From contig CANMDF010000001.1 in the NCBI GenBank assembly GCA_947496605.1, forward strand, positions 868,001 to 932,000: a stretch of DNA of 64,000 nt, in the 5' to 3' direction. The position numbers were made by a program, and so were the translations under genes. Every line of letters begins with the position of its first letter. Position 1 is the first letter of the stretch. This document shows, one piece after another, positions 38,274-47,284 of this stretch. The notes beneath the pieces are model-generated. The model did no database searches. It was not told the DNA's origin and saw only the letters and a list, made by a program, of their open reading frames with translations. Origin of the DNA: an uncultured Paracoccaceae bacterium (GTDB lineage Bacteria; Pseudomonadota; Alphaproteobacteria; Rhodobacterales; Rhodobacteraceae).

Positions 38274-39563
38274 ATGGCGACAGAAATCGAATTTTCCTTC
38301 CATACCCTGACAGATGCGGCGCGGCGGCACATTCGGGTGTTTCAGCTGCACCAGTTTCTTGACCGTTTTGCGATGGGTTTGACCGTTGCGGTCGTAGCGC
38401 TGGCGTTGATGGACCGTGGTATGGACCTCTTTCAGATATCGCTGCTTTTCGGTGTCTACGCGCTCACAACCATGGTGTTGGAACTACCATTCGGTGGATT
38501 GGCGGACAGTATCGGACGAAAGCCAGTCTTTCTGACGGCGGTTGTCGCCAGCCTGATCTCAACGGCGCTGTTCATATCTTCGCGCGATTTCTATGTTCTG
38601 GCATTATCGTTTGCATTTATCGGGTTTGGACGTGCTTTGCGGTCAGGCACGCTTGATGCATGGTTTGTTGAAACCTTCAAAGCCGCAGCACCCAATGTAG
38701 ACGTACAACCTGCCCTTGCCAAGGCGCAGTGGGCCAATGCGATGGGCTTGGCGATTGGCGCCGTCGTGGGCGGCCTCTTGCCAGATGCCTTCGGAGCGGT
38801 GGCCGAAAGCATCGGTTTCAGCATCTATGATGTTTCTTATGCCGCGAGTTTTGGCGTGATGCTGGGCGTGTTCATTTACACCGTCATTGCGATTACGGAA
38901 AAACCACGCACGATGAAAGCCAGTGTGCTCAAACAGGGATTCGCCAGTGTCCCTTCGGTCATCAAAGAGGCAGGCCTTCTTGCTTTAAAGCATCCAACGC
39001 TTTCGTTGCTCTTGGCGGCGCTAGCGCTTTTCCTGATGGCAACAAATCCGGTTGAGGTTCTTTGGCCGACCTACGCCAAGCCCATGCTGAACCAGAATTA
39101 CGCGAACTCTGTGATCGGTGCATTGACTGCAACCTACTTTTTCTCAATCGCCTTTGGTGCGTCGCTATCGCCCCACATCAGCCGACTGTTCAAACGCCGC
39201 CACGCTATCACACTTGCGGCAGTCTTCGCTTGTATCGCCACCGTTCAGATCGGCCTGGCAATGCAGAACGGCATCCTTGGCTTTGTTGGCGTGTTCATTG
39301 TGTATTCCATCCTGCTTGGTGCAACTGAGACGCCCGCCAGCAGTATCTTGCATGGATGTGTAGAGGACCGGCAAAGGTCCACAATGTTGTCATTAAGATC
39401 ACTGGTACAGCAACTTGGGGGTGCGCTCGGATTGATCTTGGCAGGAACAATCGCCGAGGCTTTTTCCACACCGGCGGCATGGCTCTTGGGCGTAGCGTTT
39501 CTTGCCGTTGCAGCGGTTTTCATGGCTTTTCTGGCAAAACGCATTAGGCTGGCGGTCAAATAG
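38274..39563 (+). CDS. MFS transporter
   Basis: This 429-aa protein has about 12 TMs. The MFS loop 2-3 motif appears as GGLADSIGRKPVFL (about residues 75-88), near the first-helix DRFAMGLTV. A substrate cannot be assigned. It has its own 110-bp upstream gap and is convergent with an ABC ATPase gene 3 bp away. Confidence 0.88.
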   Translation: MATEIEFSFHTLTDAARRHIRVFQLHQFLDRFAMGLTVAVVALALMDRGMDLFQISLLFGVYALTTMVLELPFGGLADSIGRKPVFLTAVVASLISTALFISSRDFYVLALSFAFIGFGRALRSGTLDAWFVETFKAAAPNVDVQPALAKAQWANAMGLAIGAVVGGLLPDAFGAVAESIGFSIYDVSYAASFGVMLGVFIYTVIAITEKPRTMKASVLKQGFASVPSVIKEAGLLALKHPTLSLLLAALALFLMATNPVEVLWPTYAKPMLNQNYANSVIGALTATYFFSIAFGASLSPHISRLFKRRHAITLAAVFACIATVQIGLAMQNGILGFVGVFIVYSILLGATETPASSILHGCVEDRQRSTMLSLRSLVQQLGGALGLILAGTIAEAFSTPAAWLLGVAFLAVAAVFMAFLAKRIRLAVK

Positions 39564-39566
39564 CGA

Positions 39567-40637
39567 TCATTTGTCCGCAAACACGAAACACCTGTCCCGC
39601 CGGATCATCAACCAAAGCGGCATCCCCGGTTTGGGCAGGAAAACTGACGGCACCACGGCCTTGAGGATTGATCCGTCAAACTCCATTCGGAATTCCACTA
39701 GGCTAGACGCCCCAATAAATCGCGCCCTTTGCACCACGCCGCGTGCGGCGGTGCCTTCAGCTGGTGTGGGGCTGGGGCCGCGTCCGCCACGGTCGAATTC
39801 GATCTTGATATGCTGTGGCCGGATCGCGATATCCACGTCTGTGCCGTCTGGCACGCCTGGGGCCAGGAATTGCCCAAAGGGTGTATCCGTCAATGCACCC
39901 TCAACTTTACCCTTTATCACATTGATATCGCTAAAGAAAGACGCCGCCTCAATATCCTTAGGCGCATTATAGATGTTGTAGGGCGCACCTTGCTGCACGA
40001 TCTTGCCGTTGCGCATCAAGGCGATTTCATCAGCCATGCGCATCGCCTCGCCCGGCTCGTGTGTGACCAGTAAAACGGCCGTACCTTCGCTCTTAAGCAC
40101 TTCGAGCGTTTCATCGCGGATATCATCACGCAAGCGGTCATCGAGACCGGAGAAGGGTTCGTCCATAAGCATGATTTTAGGCCGCGGGGCCAATGCGCGG
40201 GCCAAGGCGACACGTTGCTGTTCGCCCCCTGACAACTGATGCGGGTAGTCATCCACATGCGCAGACATGCCGACCTTGGCCAGTAATTCATGCACGCGGT
40301 CGGAGACTTTGCCGCCCTTCAAACCAAACGCCACGTTTTGCGCTACGGTCAAATGCGGGAACAAGGCAAAATCCTGAAACATCAGCCCGATATTGCGCTG
40401 CTCGGGCGGCAGAGTGAAGTCCGCATCGCAAACCAGATTGCTATCCACATGGATCGCGCCGCTATCTTGACTTTCAACCCCTGCAATGATGCGCAAAGTC
40501 GTTGATTTTCCGCATCCAGAAGGCCCCAATAGGCAGGTCACCTGCCCCGGCATTACAGTCAGGCTCACGTCATCGACAACACGGCGGCCGCCAAAGTCTT
40601 TGACGATATTCTTGATCTCTAGACGGGGGGCTTGCAT
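39567..40637 (-). CDS. ABC transporter ATP-binding protein (Fe3+/polyamine-type importer)
   Basis: This 356-aa protein has Walker A GPSGCGKSTTLR, signature QLSGGEQQRVALAR, Walker B IMLMDEPFSGLD and the H-loop VTHEPGEAM. A C-terminal TOBE-like extension (DVDIAIRPQHIKIEF) follows. This is the FbpC/PotA arrangement used by importers for ferric iron, putrescine or sulfate-type ligands. No permease or binding protein is adjacent, so its partners must be elsewhere. Confidence 0.88.
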   Translation of the reverse strand: MQAPRLEIKNIVKDFGGRRVVDDVSLTVMPGQVTCLLGPSGCGKSTTLRIIAGVESQDSGAIHVDSNLVCDADFTLPPEQRNIGLMFQDFALFPHLTVAQNVAFGLKGGKVSDRVHELLAKVGMSAHVDDYPHQLSGGEQQRVALARALAPRPKIMLMDEPFSGLDDRLRDDIRDETLEVLKSEGTAVLLVTHEPGEAMRMADEIALMRNGKIVQQGAPYNIYNAPKDIEAASFFSDINVIKGKVEGALTDTPFGQFLAPGVPDGTDVDIAIRPQHIKIEFDRGGRGPSPTPAEGTAARGVVQRARFIGASSLVEFRMEFDGSILKAVVPSVFLPKPGMPLWLMIRRDRCFVFADK

Positions 40638-40699
40638 GGGCGGGTGCTATCCCTGACGAAAACATTAAGGTATAGCGCACCTAACAACACTTGGGCTGC

Positions 40700-40724
40700 G
40701 GGGCAAGGTCTGCGCCCTTGCCCC
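40700..40724 (-). terminator. Hairpin downstream of SDR gene
   Basis: GGGGCAAGG and CCTTGCCCC form a 9-bp stem around 7 nt, 22 bp after the SDR stop on the minus strand. No T-run follows on that strand, so termination is only suggested. Confidence 0.45.
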
Positions 40725-40745
40725 ACTGTCTTTTCGGTCGCGTGA

Positions 40746-41525
40746 TCAGATGGTTGCGTTGATCGCACCACCATCAAGCACGATGTTTTGCCCCACGATA
40801 AAGCCCGCGTGTTGCGAGCATAGGAAGGCGCACATCGCGCCAAACTCTTCTTTGGTGCCATAGCGTCGGGCGGGGATTGTTGCCTCGCGGTTTGCTTTGG
40901 CCTGCGACATATCAATGCCTTGCGCCTTGGACACGTCCGTATCGAGGCTGATCGCACGGTCGGTCGCATGGATCCCTGGCAGCATGTTGTTCACGTTCAC
41001 GCCAAACTGCGCCACCTGCCGCGCGGTGCCTGCAGCATAGCCCGTTAGACCTGCACGGGCCGAATTGGACAGGCCCAGCTGCGGTATCGGTGCCTTTACA
41101 GATCCGGACGTGATGTTCACCACACGCCCCCAACCTTTGTCGATCATACCCGGCATCAATGCCTTCATCAGCGCAATCGGGGCCAGCATATTGGCATCCA
41201 ACGCAGCTATGAAATCATCCCGGTCCCAGTCTGACCAAAGGCCAGGAGGCGGACCACCGGCGTTATTCACCAAGATATCGACGTCGCCTGCTGCGGCCAG
41301 AAGTTTGGCTTGCCCGTCAGATGTCGACACGTCAGCAGCAACCGCCACAACCTCAACACCGTACGTGCTGCGAATATGGGTGGCCGTTTCTTCCAATGCC
41401 TCGGCACCGCGCCCGTTCAACACAAGATTGACACCTGCTGCGGCCAAAGCCTCGGCGCAGCCGCGCCCGAGACCTTTTGATGATGCACACACCAGCGCGC
41501 GTTTTCCCTTGATCCCAAGATCCAT
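40746..41525 (-). CDS. SDR-family protein with degenerate catalytic motifs
   Basis: This 259-aa Rossmann protein has LVCASSKGLGRG in place of the usual TGxxxGxG, the structural DILVNNAG (residues 83-90), and Ser140 in NITSGS. The YxxxK signature is replaced by GLSNSARAGL, so the catalytic Tyr is Leu (residue 152) and the Lys position is altered. This fits the BKR-like SDR subgroup noted for imperfect cofactor and active-site motifs. Enzymatic activity is therefore uncertain. Confidence 0.85.
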   Translation of the reverse strand: MDLGIKGKRALVCASSKGLGRGCAEALAAAGVNLVLNGRGAEALEETATHIRSTYGVEVVAVAADVSTSDGQAKLLAAAGDVDILVNNAGGPPPGLWSDWDRDDFIAALDANMLAPIALMKALMPGMIDKGWGRVVNITSGSVKAPIPQLGLSNSARAGLTGYAAGTARQVAQFGVNVNNMLPGIHATDRAISLDTDVSKAQGIDMSQAKANREATIPARRYGTKEEFGAMCAFLCSQHAGFIVGQNIVLDGGAINATI

Positions 41526-41648
41526 GATAGCATCCTTTTGATTACCTTAGTGATGGACCTAGCACTGCACATTGGCTTGGGCAAATAGTGAACCGATCTT
41601 GACCTGCGGTCTTGGCCAAATCCGCCAGACAGTGTAACCCCAACCGCC

Positions 41649-42611
41649 ATGACCCAACGCCCGATCACAGTTGACGTTTTTAATGCCGTTCAGGTGATTG
41701 CCAGCGATGGTGTCACCAAGGGGGATCCTATTTCCTTTGCCGACGACTTGGTCATGGATGATGTTTTTCAGATAGTCGCAGGTGCGCAGGTCGCGCCTCT
41801 GGACCTGATTGATGATGGAAATGGCCTGCGCTCTGCGGATGCAGCGCGAGACACTGTGCATCTTGATAGCTGTCTGACCTTCATGGGTCCCGATGGTGCC
41901 ACTCTTGAGGCCCTGATCTTGGTACAAGTCGAAGATGACAGTGTCGCTGCGGTTTTCTTTCTCCCGCTGGGAGAGCTGAAGCCCGTCACAGATTACCGAC
42001 TTGTCGGTATTGAGCGCCACACAGCAACACGGCGCTTTGCCGAGGCTGCCAGCGGGTCTTTTGCGCGTGGTACACATATTACGTTGCCTGACGGTCAAAT
42101 GCGGCCAATTGAGCAGTTATCCGCAGGTGACATGGTGTTGACACGCGATGCCGGCAAACAACCCATTCGACATATCGGACAAGCGACCCTACGCGCCACT
42201 GGCAGCTTTGCCCCTGTTGTGATCACCGAAGGCGCATTACACAACGCCCGCGATTTGGTGGTCCGCCCCGATCACCGTCTGTTCATTTATCAACGTGCTG
42301 ATCATTTGGGTGCGGGTCGCTCTGAAGTCTTGATCAAAGCACGGCATCTGGTTGATCACACGACCGTACTGCGCCGTCGCGGCGGGTTTGTAGATTACTT
42401 TCAGCTGATTTTTGATGAACACCACATTATTTACGCAGAAGGCATTGCCGCTGAATCGCATCTGATCAGTCCCCGGACGCGCCATGCTTTGCCTGCAGGC
42501 GTGTCATCACCGGATCATGCGCACCGTCCGCATATGGATTATGAAGTAAAGACCAGCCTTATCCCGGCCAGTGAAGCCACCGCACTTTTGCGCAAAGCGT
42601 CTGCCAGTTAG
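41649..42611 (+). CDS. Hint-domain (Hint_2 type) protein
   Basis: This 320-aa protein has an N-terminal region of about 130 residues with no recognised domain, then a Hint module: GSFARGTHITLPDGQMRPIE, LSAGDMVLTRD, LVVRPDHRLFI, and LIFDEHHIIYAEGIAAESH. Such modules are common in Rhodobacterales. The usual first Cys of the module is Ser here (Ser137), so classical self-splicing is doubtful. Function unknown. Its stop overlaps that of the convergent lipoprotein gene. Confidence 0.83.
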   Translation: MTQRPITVDVFNAVQVIASDGVTKGDPISFADDLVMDDVFQIVAGAQVAPLDLIDDGNGLRSADAARDTVHLDSCLTFMGPDGATLEALILVQVEDDSVAAVFFLPLGELKPVTDYRLVGIERHTATRRFAEAASGSFARGTHITLPDGQMRPIEQLSAGDMVLTRDAGKQPIRHIGQATLRATGSFAPVVITEGALHNARDLVVRPDHRLFIYQRADHLGAGRSEVLIKARHLVDHTTVLRRRGGFVDYFQLIFDEHHIIYAEGIAAESHLISPRTRHALPAGVSSPDHAHRPHMDYEVKTSLIPASEATALLRKASAS

Positions 42612-43234
42612 GGACTTGCGCCAGATGTCGCTTCAAGTGTCATGACCAAAGTAGCGTCCTCGATGCTCCCATTGCGGTCTACTTCTGCCTCTAGATCGAA
42701 GGCGGCAATTGCAGTTGCTTGATCGCCCAAGAATACCCCATCCATTTCCCCGGCAAGCGTTAGGATTTGACCTGAGGCCGCGAGCGTCCCGGCATAGCTG
42801 ATGGCCATATTCTGCCCTGGCTCATCGCTATCAAGATCAATTTGCCCCGCATAATTCACCACATTGCCGTTGCTATCTGTACCAAACGCATTCTCAACTT
42901 CGCCAAGTGCCGTGCCATCATCAAAATTGATCCGAAACTGCGCGTCACCAAAAACCACCAAAGGCTGCATCGCGGTTTCAACGCGCAAAGACGCGGAACC
43001 ATCAAACGTCAGATCCCCATCGGTCGGTACGTTTTCATCGTTCGTGATAGGCATACCCATCACCCCTGCCCCCGGATCACCAAGAACCCGAAGTTTCTGT
43101 GCCTCATAGATATCCAATCGCGCCAAACGTGGGTCAATCCCGGCACCACTGCCACTCGTACCGCCTCCGCCGCCCCCACCGCCGCAAGCGGCAAGGCAAA
43201 TCAGCATTCCCAAAACCAACACAATATGTTGCAT
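42608..43234 (-). CDS. Poly-glycine lipoprotein of unknown function
   Basis: This 208-aa protein has a lipobox (MLICLAAC) followed directly by eight Gly residues and TSGSG. The rest is beta-rich and acidic (LTFDGSASLRVETAM, FRINFDDGTALGEVENAFG), resembling small beta-barrel surface lipoproteins such as TbpB-like folds. That resemblance is weak. The ATG at 43234 starts the signal peptide. Confidence 0.72.
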   Translation of the reverse strand: MQHIVLVLGMLICLAACGGGGGGGGTSGSGAGIDPRLARLDIYEAQKLRVLGDPGAGVMGMPITNDENVPTDGDLTFDGSASLRVETAMQPLVVFGDAQFRINFDDGTALGEVENAFGTDSNGNVVNYAGQIDLDSDEPGQNMAISYAGTLAASGQILTLAGEMDGVFLGDQATAIAAFDLEAEVDRNGSIEDATLVMTLEATSGASP

Positions 43235-43336
43235 GACCAGTCCCCCGGCCCGTTGGCTTAACCCCAAAACCCAAAAGTTGTGTTAAGCAACCTACGATGA
43301 TTGCCCTTTGCGCCCCAACCGCATAAAGCGTTTCTC

Positions 43337-44932
43337 ATGACAAATCGCCCTGAACTGCCCCCCGAAATCGCCCGTCGCCGGACCTTTGCGATTATTTCGC
43401 ATCCTGACGCGGGCAAGACGACGCTGACTGAAAAGTTTCTACTCTATGGTGGTGCTATTCAGATGGCCGGACAGGTGCGTGCAAAAGGCGAAGCACGGCG
43501 CACGCGATCAGACTTTATGCAGATGGAAAAGGACCGGGGCATTTCTGTGTCCGCATCGGCTATGTCGTTTGATTTTGAGAAGTATCGCTTCAATCTTGTC
43601 GACACGCCCGGTCACTCGGACTTTTCCGAAGATACGTACCGGACGCTGACTGCCGTCGATGCGGCCGTCATGGTGATCGATGGCGCCAAGGGTGTGGAAA
43701 GCCAGACCCAAAAGCTGTTTGAAGTTTGCCGTTTGCGCGATCTGCCGATCTTGACGTTTTGTAACAAGATGGACCGTGAAAGTCGCGATACGTTTGAAAT
43801 TATTGACGAAATTCAGGAAAACCTTGCGATTGATGTGACCCCTGCGTCATGGCCAATCGGTGTGGGTCGTGAATTTATGGGGTGCTATGACATCCTGCGC
43901 GATAAGTTAGAGATCATGGACAGGGCCGACCGCAATAAGGTCGCCGAAAGCATTGAGATCAGCGGGTTGGACGACCCTAAACTCGCTGAACATGTGCCTG
44001 CGCATCTGCTGGAAAAGTTCCTTGAAGAGATTGAGATGGCCAAGGAACTGCTGCCACCGCTTGACGCGGAATCGCTGCAGAACGGGTCAATGACACCTAT
44101 CTGGTTTGGTTCTGCGATGAATTCCTTTGGGGTCAAAGAACTGATGGACGGATTGGCGACTTATGGGCCCGAACCACAGGTGCAATCGGCGCAACCGCGC
44201 AACATCGCGCCAGAGGAAAAGAAGGTTGCTGGTTTCGTCTTTAAGGTCCAAGCGAATATGGACCCCAAGCACCGCGACCGGGTGGCCTTTGTACGTATGG
44301 CCTCGGGTCATTTTCAGCGGGGCATGAAACTGACCCATGTCCGGTCAAAAAAACAAATGGCGATTGCGAACCCTGTCCTGTTCCTCGCCTCGGACCGCGA
44401 ATTGGCAGAAGAGGCTTGGGCCGGCGACATCATCGGCATTCCCAACCACGGTCAATTGCGGATCGGTGACACGTTGACCGAAGGCGAAGTGATCCGTGTC
44501 TCTGGCATCCCGTCATTCGCGCCGGAACTGCTGCAAACCTGCCGCGCGGGTGATCCGCTCAAGGCCAAGCACCTCGAAAAAGCCCTGATGCAATTCGCCG
44601 AAGAAGGGGCAGCCAAAGTGTTTAAGCCGACCTTTGGGTCAGGTTTCATCGTCGGCGTTGTAGGGGCCTTGCAGTTTGAGGTGCTCGCCAGCCGGATTGA
44701 GATGGAATATGGGCTACCTGTGCGTTTTGAGGCGTCACAATTCACATCTGCCCGTTGGGTGGCTGGGAACAAAGACGCGGTGGATAAGTTCGCAGATGCC
44801 AACAAACAGCACATCGCGACAGATAACGACGGCGACACCGTTTATCTGACACGGCTGCAATGGGACATCGACCGGGTCGAGCGGGACTATCCAGATGTGA
44901 CCCTGACGGCGACAAAGGAAATGATGGTTTAA
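43337..44932 (+). CDS. prfC: Peptide chain release factor 3
   Basis: This 531-aa translational GTPase recycles RF1/RF2. G1 is SHPDAGKTTLTEK, the switch region contains RGISVSASAMSF, G3 is DTPGHSDFSEDTYR, and G4 is CNKMDRESRD. The C-terminal domain III is normal length. The ATG at 43337 (MTNRPELPPEIARR) matches the family; an open stretch of 12 codons upstream is ignored. The next gene follows 10 bp later. Confidence 0.96.
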   Translation: MTNRPELPPEIARRRTFAIISHPDAGKTTLTEKFLLYGGAIQMAGQVRAKGEARRTRSDFMQMEKDRGISVSASAMSFDFEKYRFNLVDTPGHSDFSEDTYRTLTAVDAAVMVIDGAKGVESQTQKLFEVCRLRDLPILTFCNKMDRESRDTFEIIDEIQENLAIDVTPASWPIGVGREFMGCYDILRDKLEIMDRADRNKVAESIEISGLDDPKLAEHVPAHLLEKFLEEIEMAKELLPPLDAESLQNGSMTPIWFGSAMNSFGVKELMDGLATYGPEPQVQSAQPRNIAPEEKKVAGFVFKVQANMDPKHRDRVAFVRMASGHFQRGMKLTHVRSKKQMAIANPVLFLASDRELAEEAWAGDIIGIPNHGQLRIGDTLTEGEVIRVSGIPSFAPELLQTCRAGDPLKAKHLEKALMQFAEEGAAKVFKPTFGSGFIVGVVGALQFEVLASRIEMEYGLPVRFEASQFTSARWVAGNKDAVDKFADANKQHIATDNDGDTVYLTRLQWDIDRVERDYPDVTLTATKEMMV

Positions 44933-44942
44933 GGAGGCGCGT

Positions 44943-45683
44943 TTGGGCGACAAGACCGAAACCTTTCCCGGTGGCATCGCATCCTTGTTGCCGCAATATC
45001 AAAAGCGGCGGGCGATGCTGACTGGCGGTGGTCTGCCGCCTGCAGACGTTGAATTCAAAACCTTGGCCGCGATGCCTTTGCCTGCACAGGTTTTACCACG
45101 CCCTGACGGGCTGACCCGTGTTGAGAAGAAACGCCACATGTTGCTGGGCGAATTGGCGGGCCAGAACGAATTAGCGATGCTCCACGGCCTGCTGATCTCG
45201 CATTTACGTAAACATACCTACCCTGACGGCGCACCTGCCTTGTTCCTGCGGCTTTGGGCTGAAGAGGAGGCATGGTTGCTGGAACATCTGCCTACCCGCT
45301 GGCTCATCTCTGCGGTCATTACCTTCGCTGAACATGGCCAAACAGAAGCCGACCGCAACCTAGCGGCCCGCATGAACATGCTGTTCTCACTTATGAAAAT
45401 CTATGAGGCCGAGCGCGCATTTTCCGGCAGGCCACCGCATGAACCATTCCGCACCCAAGACCGCGACAAATCGCCCATGCCGATGGGGATGAAGGACTTT
45501 TCAGTACTGCAAGGCGATCTAGAGGCCCATTTGCTGGCCCCATTGTGGCGCGATGCGGAAAATGCCCCAAATATCGGGACCTTAGCGCGACATTTGCTAA
45601 CGAAGCTCAATACAGACGACAGCACTGTTTTTCGTCGTTTCGCCACGATGCGCGAAAGGGCTGCAAAACTGGGCTCAACTTGA
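44943..45683 (+). CDS. Conserved-looking protein of unknown function, TTG start
   Basis: This 246-aa soluble protein has no recognised motif. It is mostly alpha-helical, with Trp/Leu-rich ALFLRLWAEEEAWLLEHLPTRWLISAV in the middle. The start is TTG at 44943, preceded by a textbook AAGGAGG (44931-44937) at 5-bp spacing; no nearby in-frame ATG fits as well. It is tightly linked to prfC (10 bp), suggesting co-transcription. Confidence 0.7.
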   Translation: MGDKTETFPGGIASLLPQYQKRRAMLTGGGLPPADVEFKTLAAMPLPAQVLPRPDGLTRVEKKRHMLLGELAGQNELAMLHGLLISHLRKHTYPDGAPALFLRLWAEEEAWLLEHLPTRWLISAVITFAEHGQTEADRNLAARMNMLFSLMKIYEAERAFSGRPPHEPFRTQDRDKSPMPMGMKDFSVLQGDLEAHLLAPLWRDAENAPNIGTLARHLLTKLNTDDSTVFRRFATMRERAAKLGST

Positions 45684-45771
45684 CGCACTGTGTGATATCC
45701 GCTATCGGGCGACTATGGTCTGAAAAGGCTTACGACGCGGGACGCTCGGGAAATTGCGTCCTTTCATAGAT

Positions 45772-45788
45772 TGCGGACCGGATCCGCA
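45772..45788 (+). promoter_or_regulatory. Small hairpin just upstream of the rhlE ribosome site
   Basis: TGCGGA and TCCGCA pair around CCGGA, ending 14 nt before the ATG and next to the AGGA ribosome site. It could modulate translation of this helicase, but the stem is short. Confidence 0.3.
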
Positions 45789-45802
45789 TGCATAGGACGT
45801 AC

Positions 45803-47278
45803 ATGACTAAATTTACTGACTTGAACCTTGCCCCCAAGGTTCTCAAAGCTGTAGCTGAAACCGGCTATGACACCCCCACACCCATTCAGGCCGGCGCGAT
45901 TGCCCCCGCCCTTGAAGGCCGCGATGTTTTGGGGATTGCTCAGACTGGTACAGGTAAAACGGCTGCGTTTACGCTGCCGATGATCACACTTTTGGGCCGC
46001 GGCCGTGCACGCGCACGGATGCCACGTTCATTGGTGTTGGCCCCGACACGGGAACTCGCTGCACAAGTGGCTGAGAACTTTGACGCCTACGCCAAATATA
46101 CCAAACTATCGCGTGCCCTGCTGATCGGCGGCACCAGTTTCAAAGACCAGGACAAGATCATCGACAAAGGCGTCGACGTTCTCATCGCGACACCGGGCCG
46201 TTTGCTGGACCATTTGGAACGCGGCAAGCTGATCCTGACGGACGTGAAGATCATGGTGGTGGACGAGGCCGACCGGATGCTTGATATGGGCTTTATCCCC
46301 GATATCGAGGAAATCTTTAAGCGCACACCGTTTACGCGCCAGACCTTGTTCTTCAGCGCGACAATGGCCCCTGAGATTGAGCGGATCACCAATACGTTCC
46401 TGTCCAACCCTGCCAAGATTGAGGTCGCCCGTGCGGCGACGACGAACACGAACATCAAGCAAGGTGTTGTCATGTTCAAAGGGTCAGCCAAGCCCAAAGA
46501 GCCGTCTGAAAAGCGCGAACTGCTGCGCAAACTCATTGATGGCGAAGGCGACGCATGTTCCAATGCAATCATCTTTTGCAATCGCAAATCAGACGTCGAT
46601 ATCGTTGCTAAGTCATTGAATAAATACGGCTATGACGCGGCCCCGATCCACGGCGATCTGGACCAAAGCCACCGCACACGTACCCTAGAAGGGTTCCGCG
46701 ACAACAAATTGCGCTTTCTTGTGGCCTCTGATGTGGCGGCCCGTGGTTTGGACATTCCTGCCGTAACCCACGTGTTTAATTTTGATGTACCCAGCCATGC
46801 CGAAGACTATGTGCACCGCATTGGCCGCACGGGTCGCGCGGGCCGGTCCGGTGTTGCGATCATGATCTGCGTGCCGCGCGATGAGAAGAACCTTGAAGAC
46901 GTGGAACGTCTGGTCAAGGAAACGATCCCGCGTTTGGACGTGCCGGGCGGCAAAGCAGCGGCCCCTTCCCCAACTGCGGCCGAGCCTGAGAAGACAGAAG
47001 AAAAGCCCAAGCGGACACGCAGCCGTAGCCGCAAGAAAGACGACGCTCCTGCGCCAGAGCCAAAGGCCGAAGACAAACCCGTTGAGGCCGCACCAAAAGA
47101 CGACGCGCCCAAGCAGGAAGAGAAGCCCAAGCGCGACGACAAGCCCAAGCAAGAACGGGGCCGCGGTGGACGTGGACGCGGCAATGATCGCCGTGATAAT
47201 GGCCCGAAGGTTGTTGGCATGGGCGATGAGCCACCCGCGTTTATTGCGTTGAGCTTTGCGGATCGCGCGAAGGGGTAA
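45803..47278 (+). CDS. DEAD-box RNA helicase, RhlE-like
   Basis: This 491-aa helicase has all core motifs: Q motif FTDLNLAPKVLKAVAETGYDTPTPIQ region, motif I AQTGTGKTAAF, Ia APTRELAAQV, II VDEADRMLDMGF, III FFSATM and VI HRIGRTGRAGRSG. The C-terminal ~120 residues are low-complexity, rich in K, P, E and A, ending with an RGGRGRG-like RNA-binding patch. It acts in ribosome or mRNA remodelling, often in the cold. The ATG at 45803 has AGGA before it; an upstream in-frame ATG (45788) is the alternative. Confidence 0.93.
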   Translation: MTKFTDLNLAPKVLKAVAETGYDTPTPIQAGAIAPALEGRDVLGIAQTGTGKTAAFTLPMITLLGRGRARARMPRSLVLAPTRELAAQVAENFDAYAKYTKLSRALLIGGTSFKDQDKIIDKGVDVLIATPGRLLDHLERGKLILTDVKIMVVDEADRMLDMGFIPDIEEIFKRTPFTRQTLFFSATMAPEIERITNTFLSNPAKIEVARAATTNTNIKQGVVMFKGSAKPKEPSEKRELLRKLIDGEGDACSNAIIFCNRKSDVDIVAKSLNKYGYDAAPIHGDLDQSHRTRTLEGFRDNKLRFLVASDVAARGLDIPAVTHVFNFDVPSHAEDYVHRIGRTGRAGRSGVAIMICVPRDEKNLEDVERLVKETIPRLDVPGGKAAAPSPTAAEPEKTEEKPKRTRSRSRKKDDAPAPEPKAEDKPVEAAPKDDAPKQEEKPKRDDKPKQERGRGGRGRGNDRRDNGPKVVGMGDEPPAFIALSFADRAKG

Positions 47279-47284
47279 GCGGGT

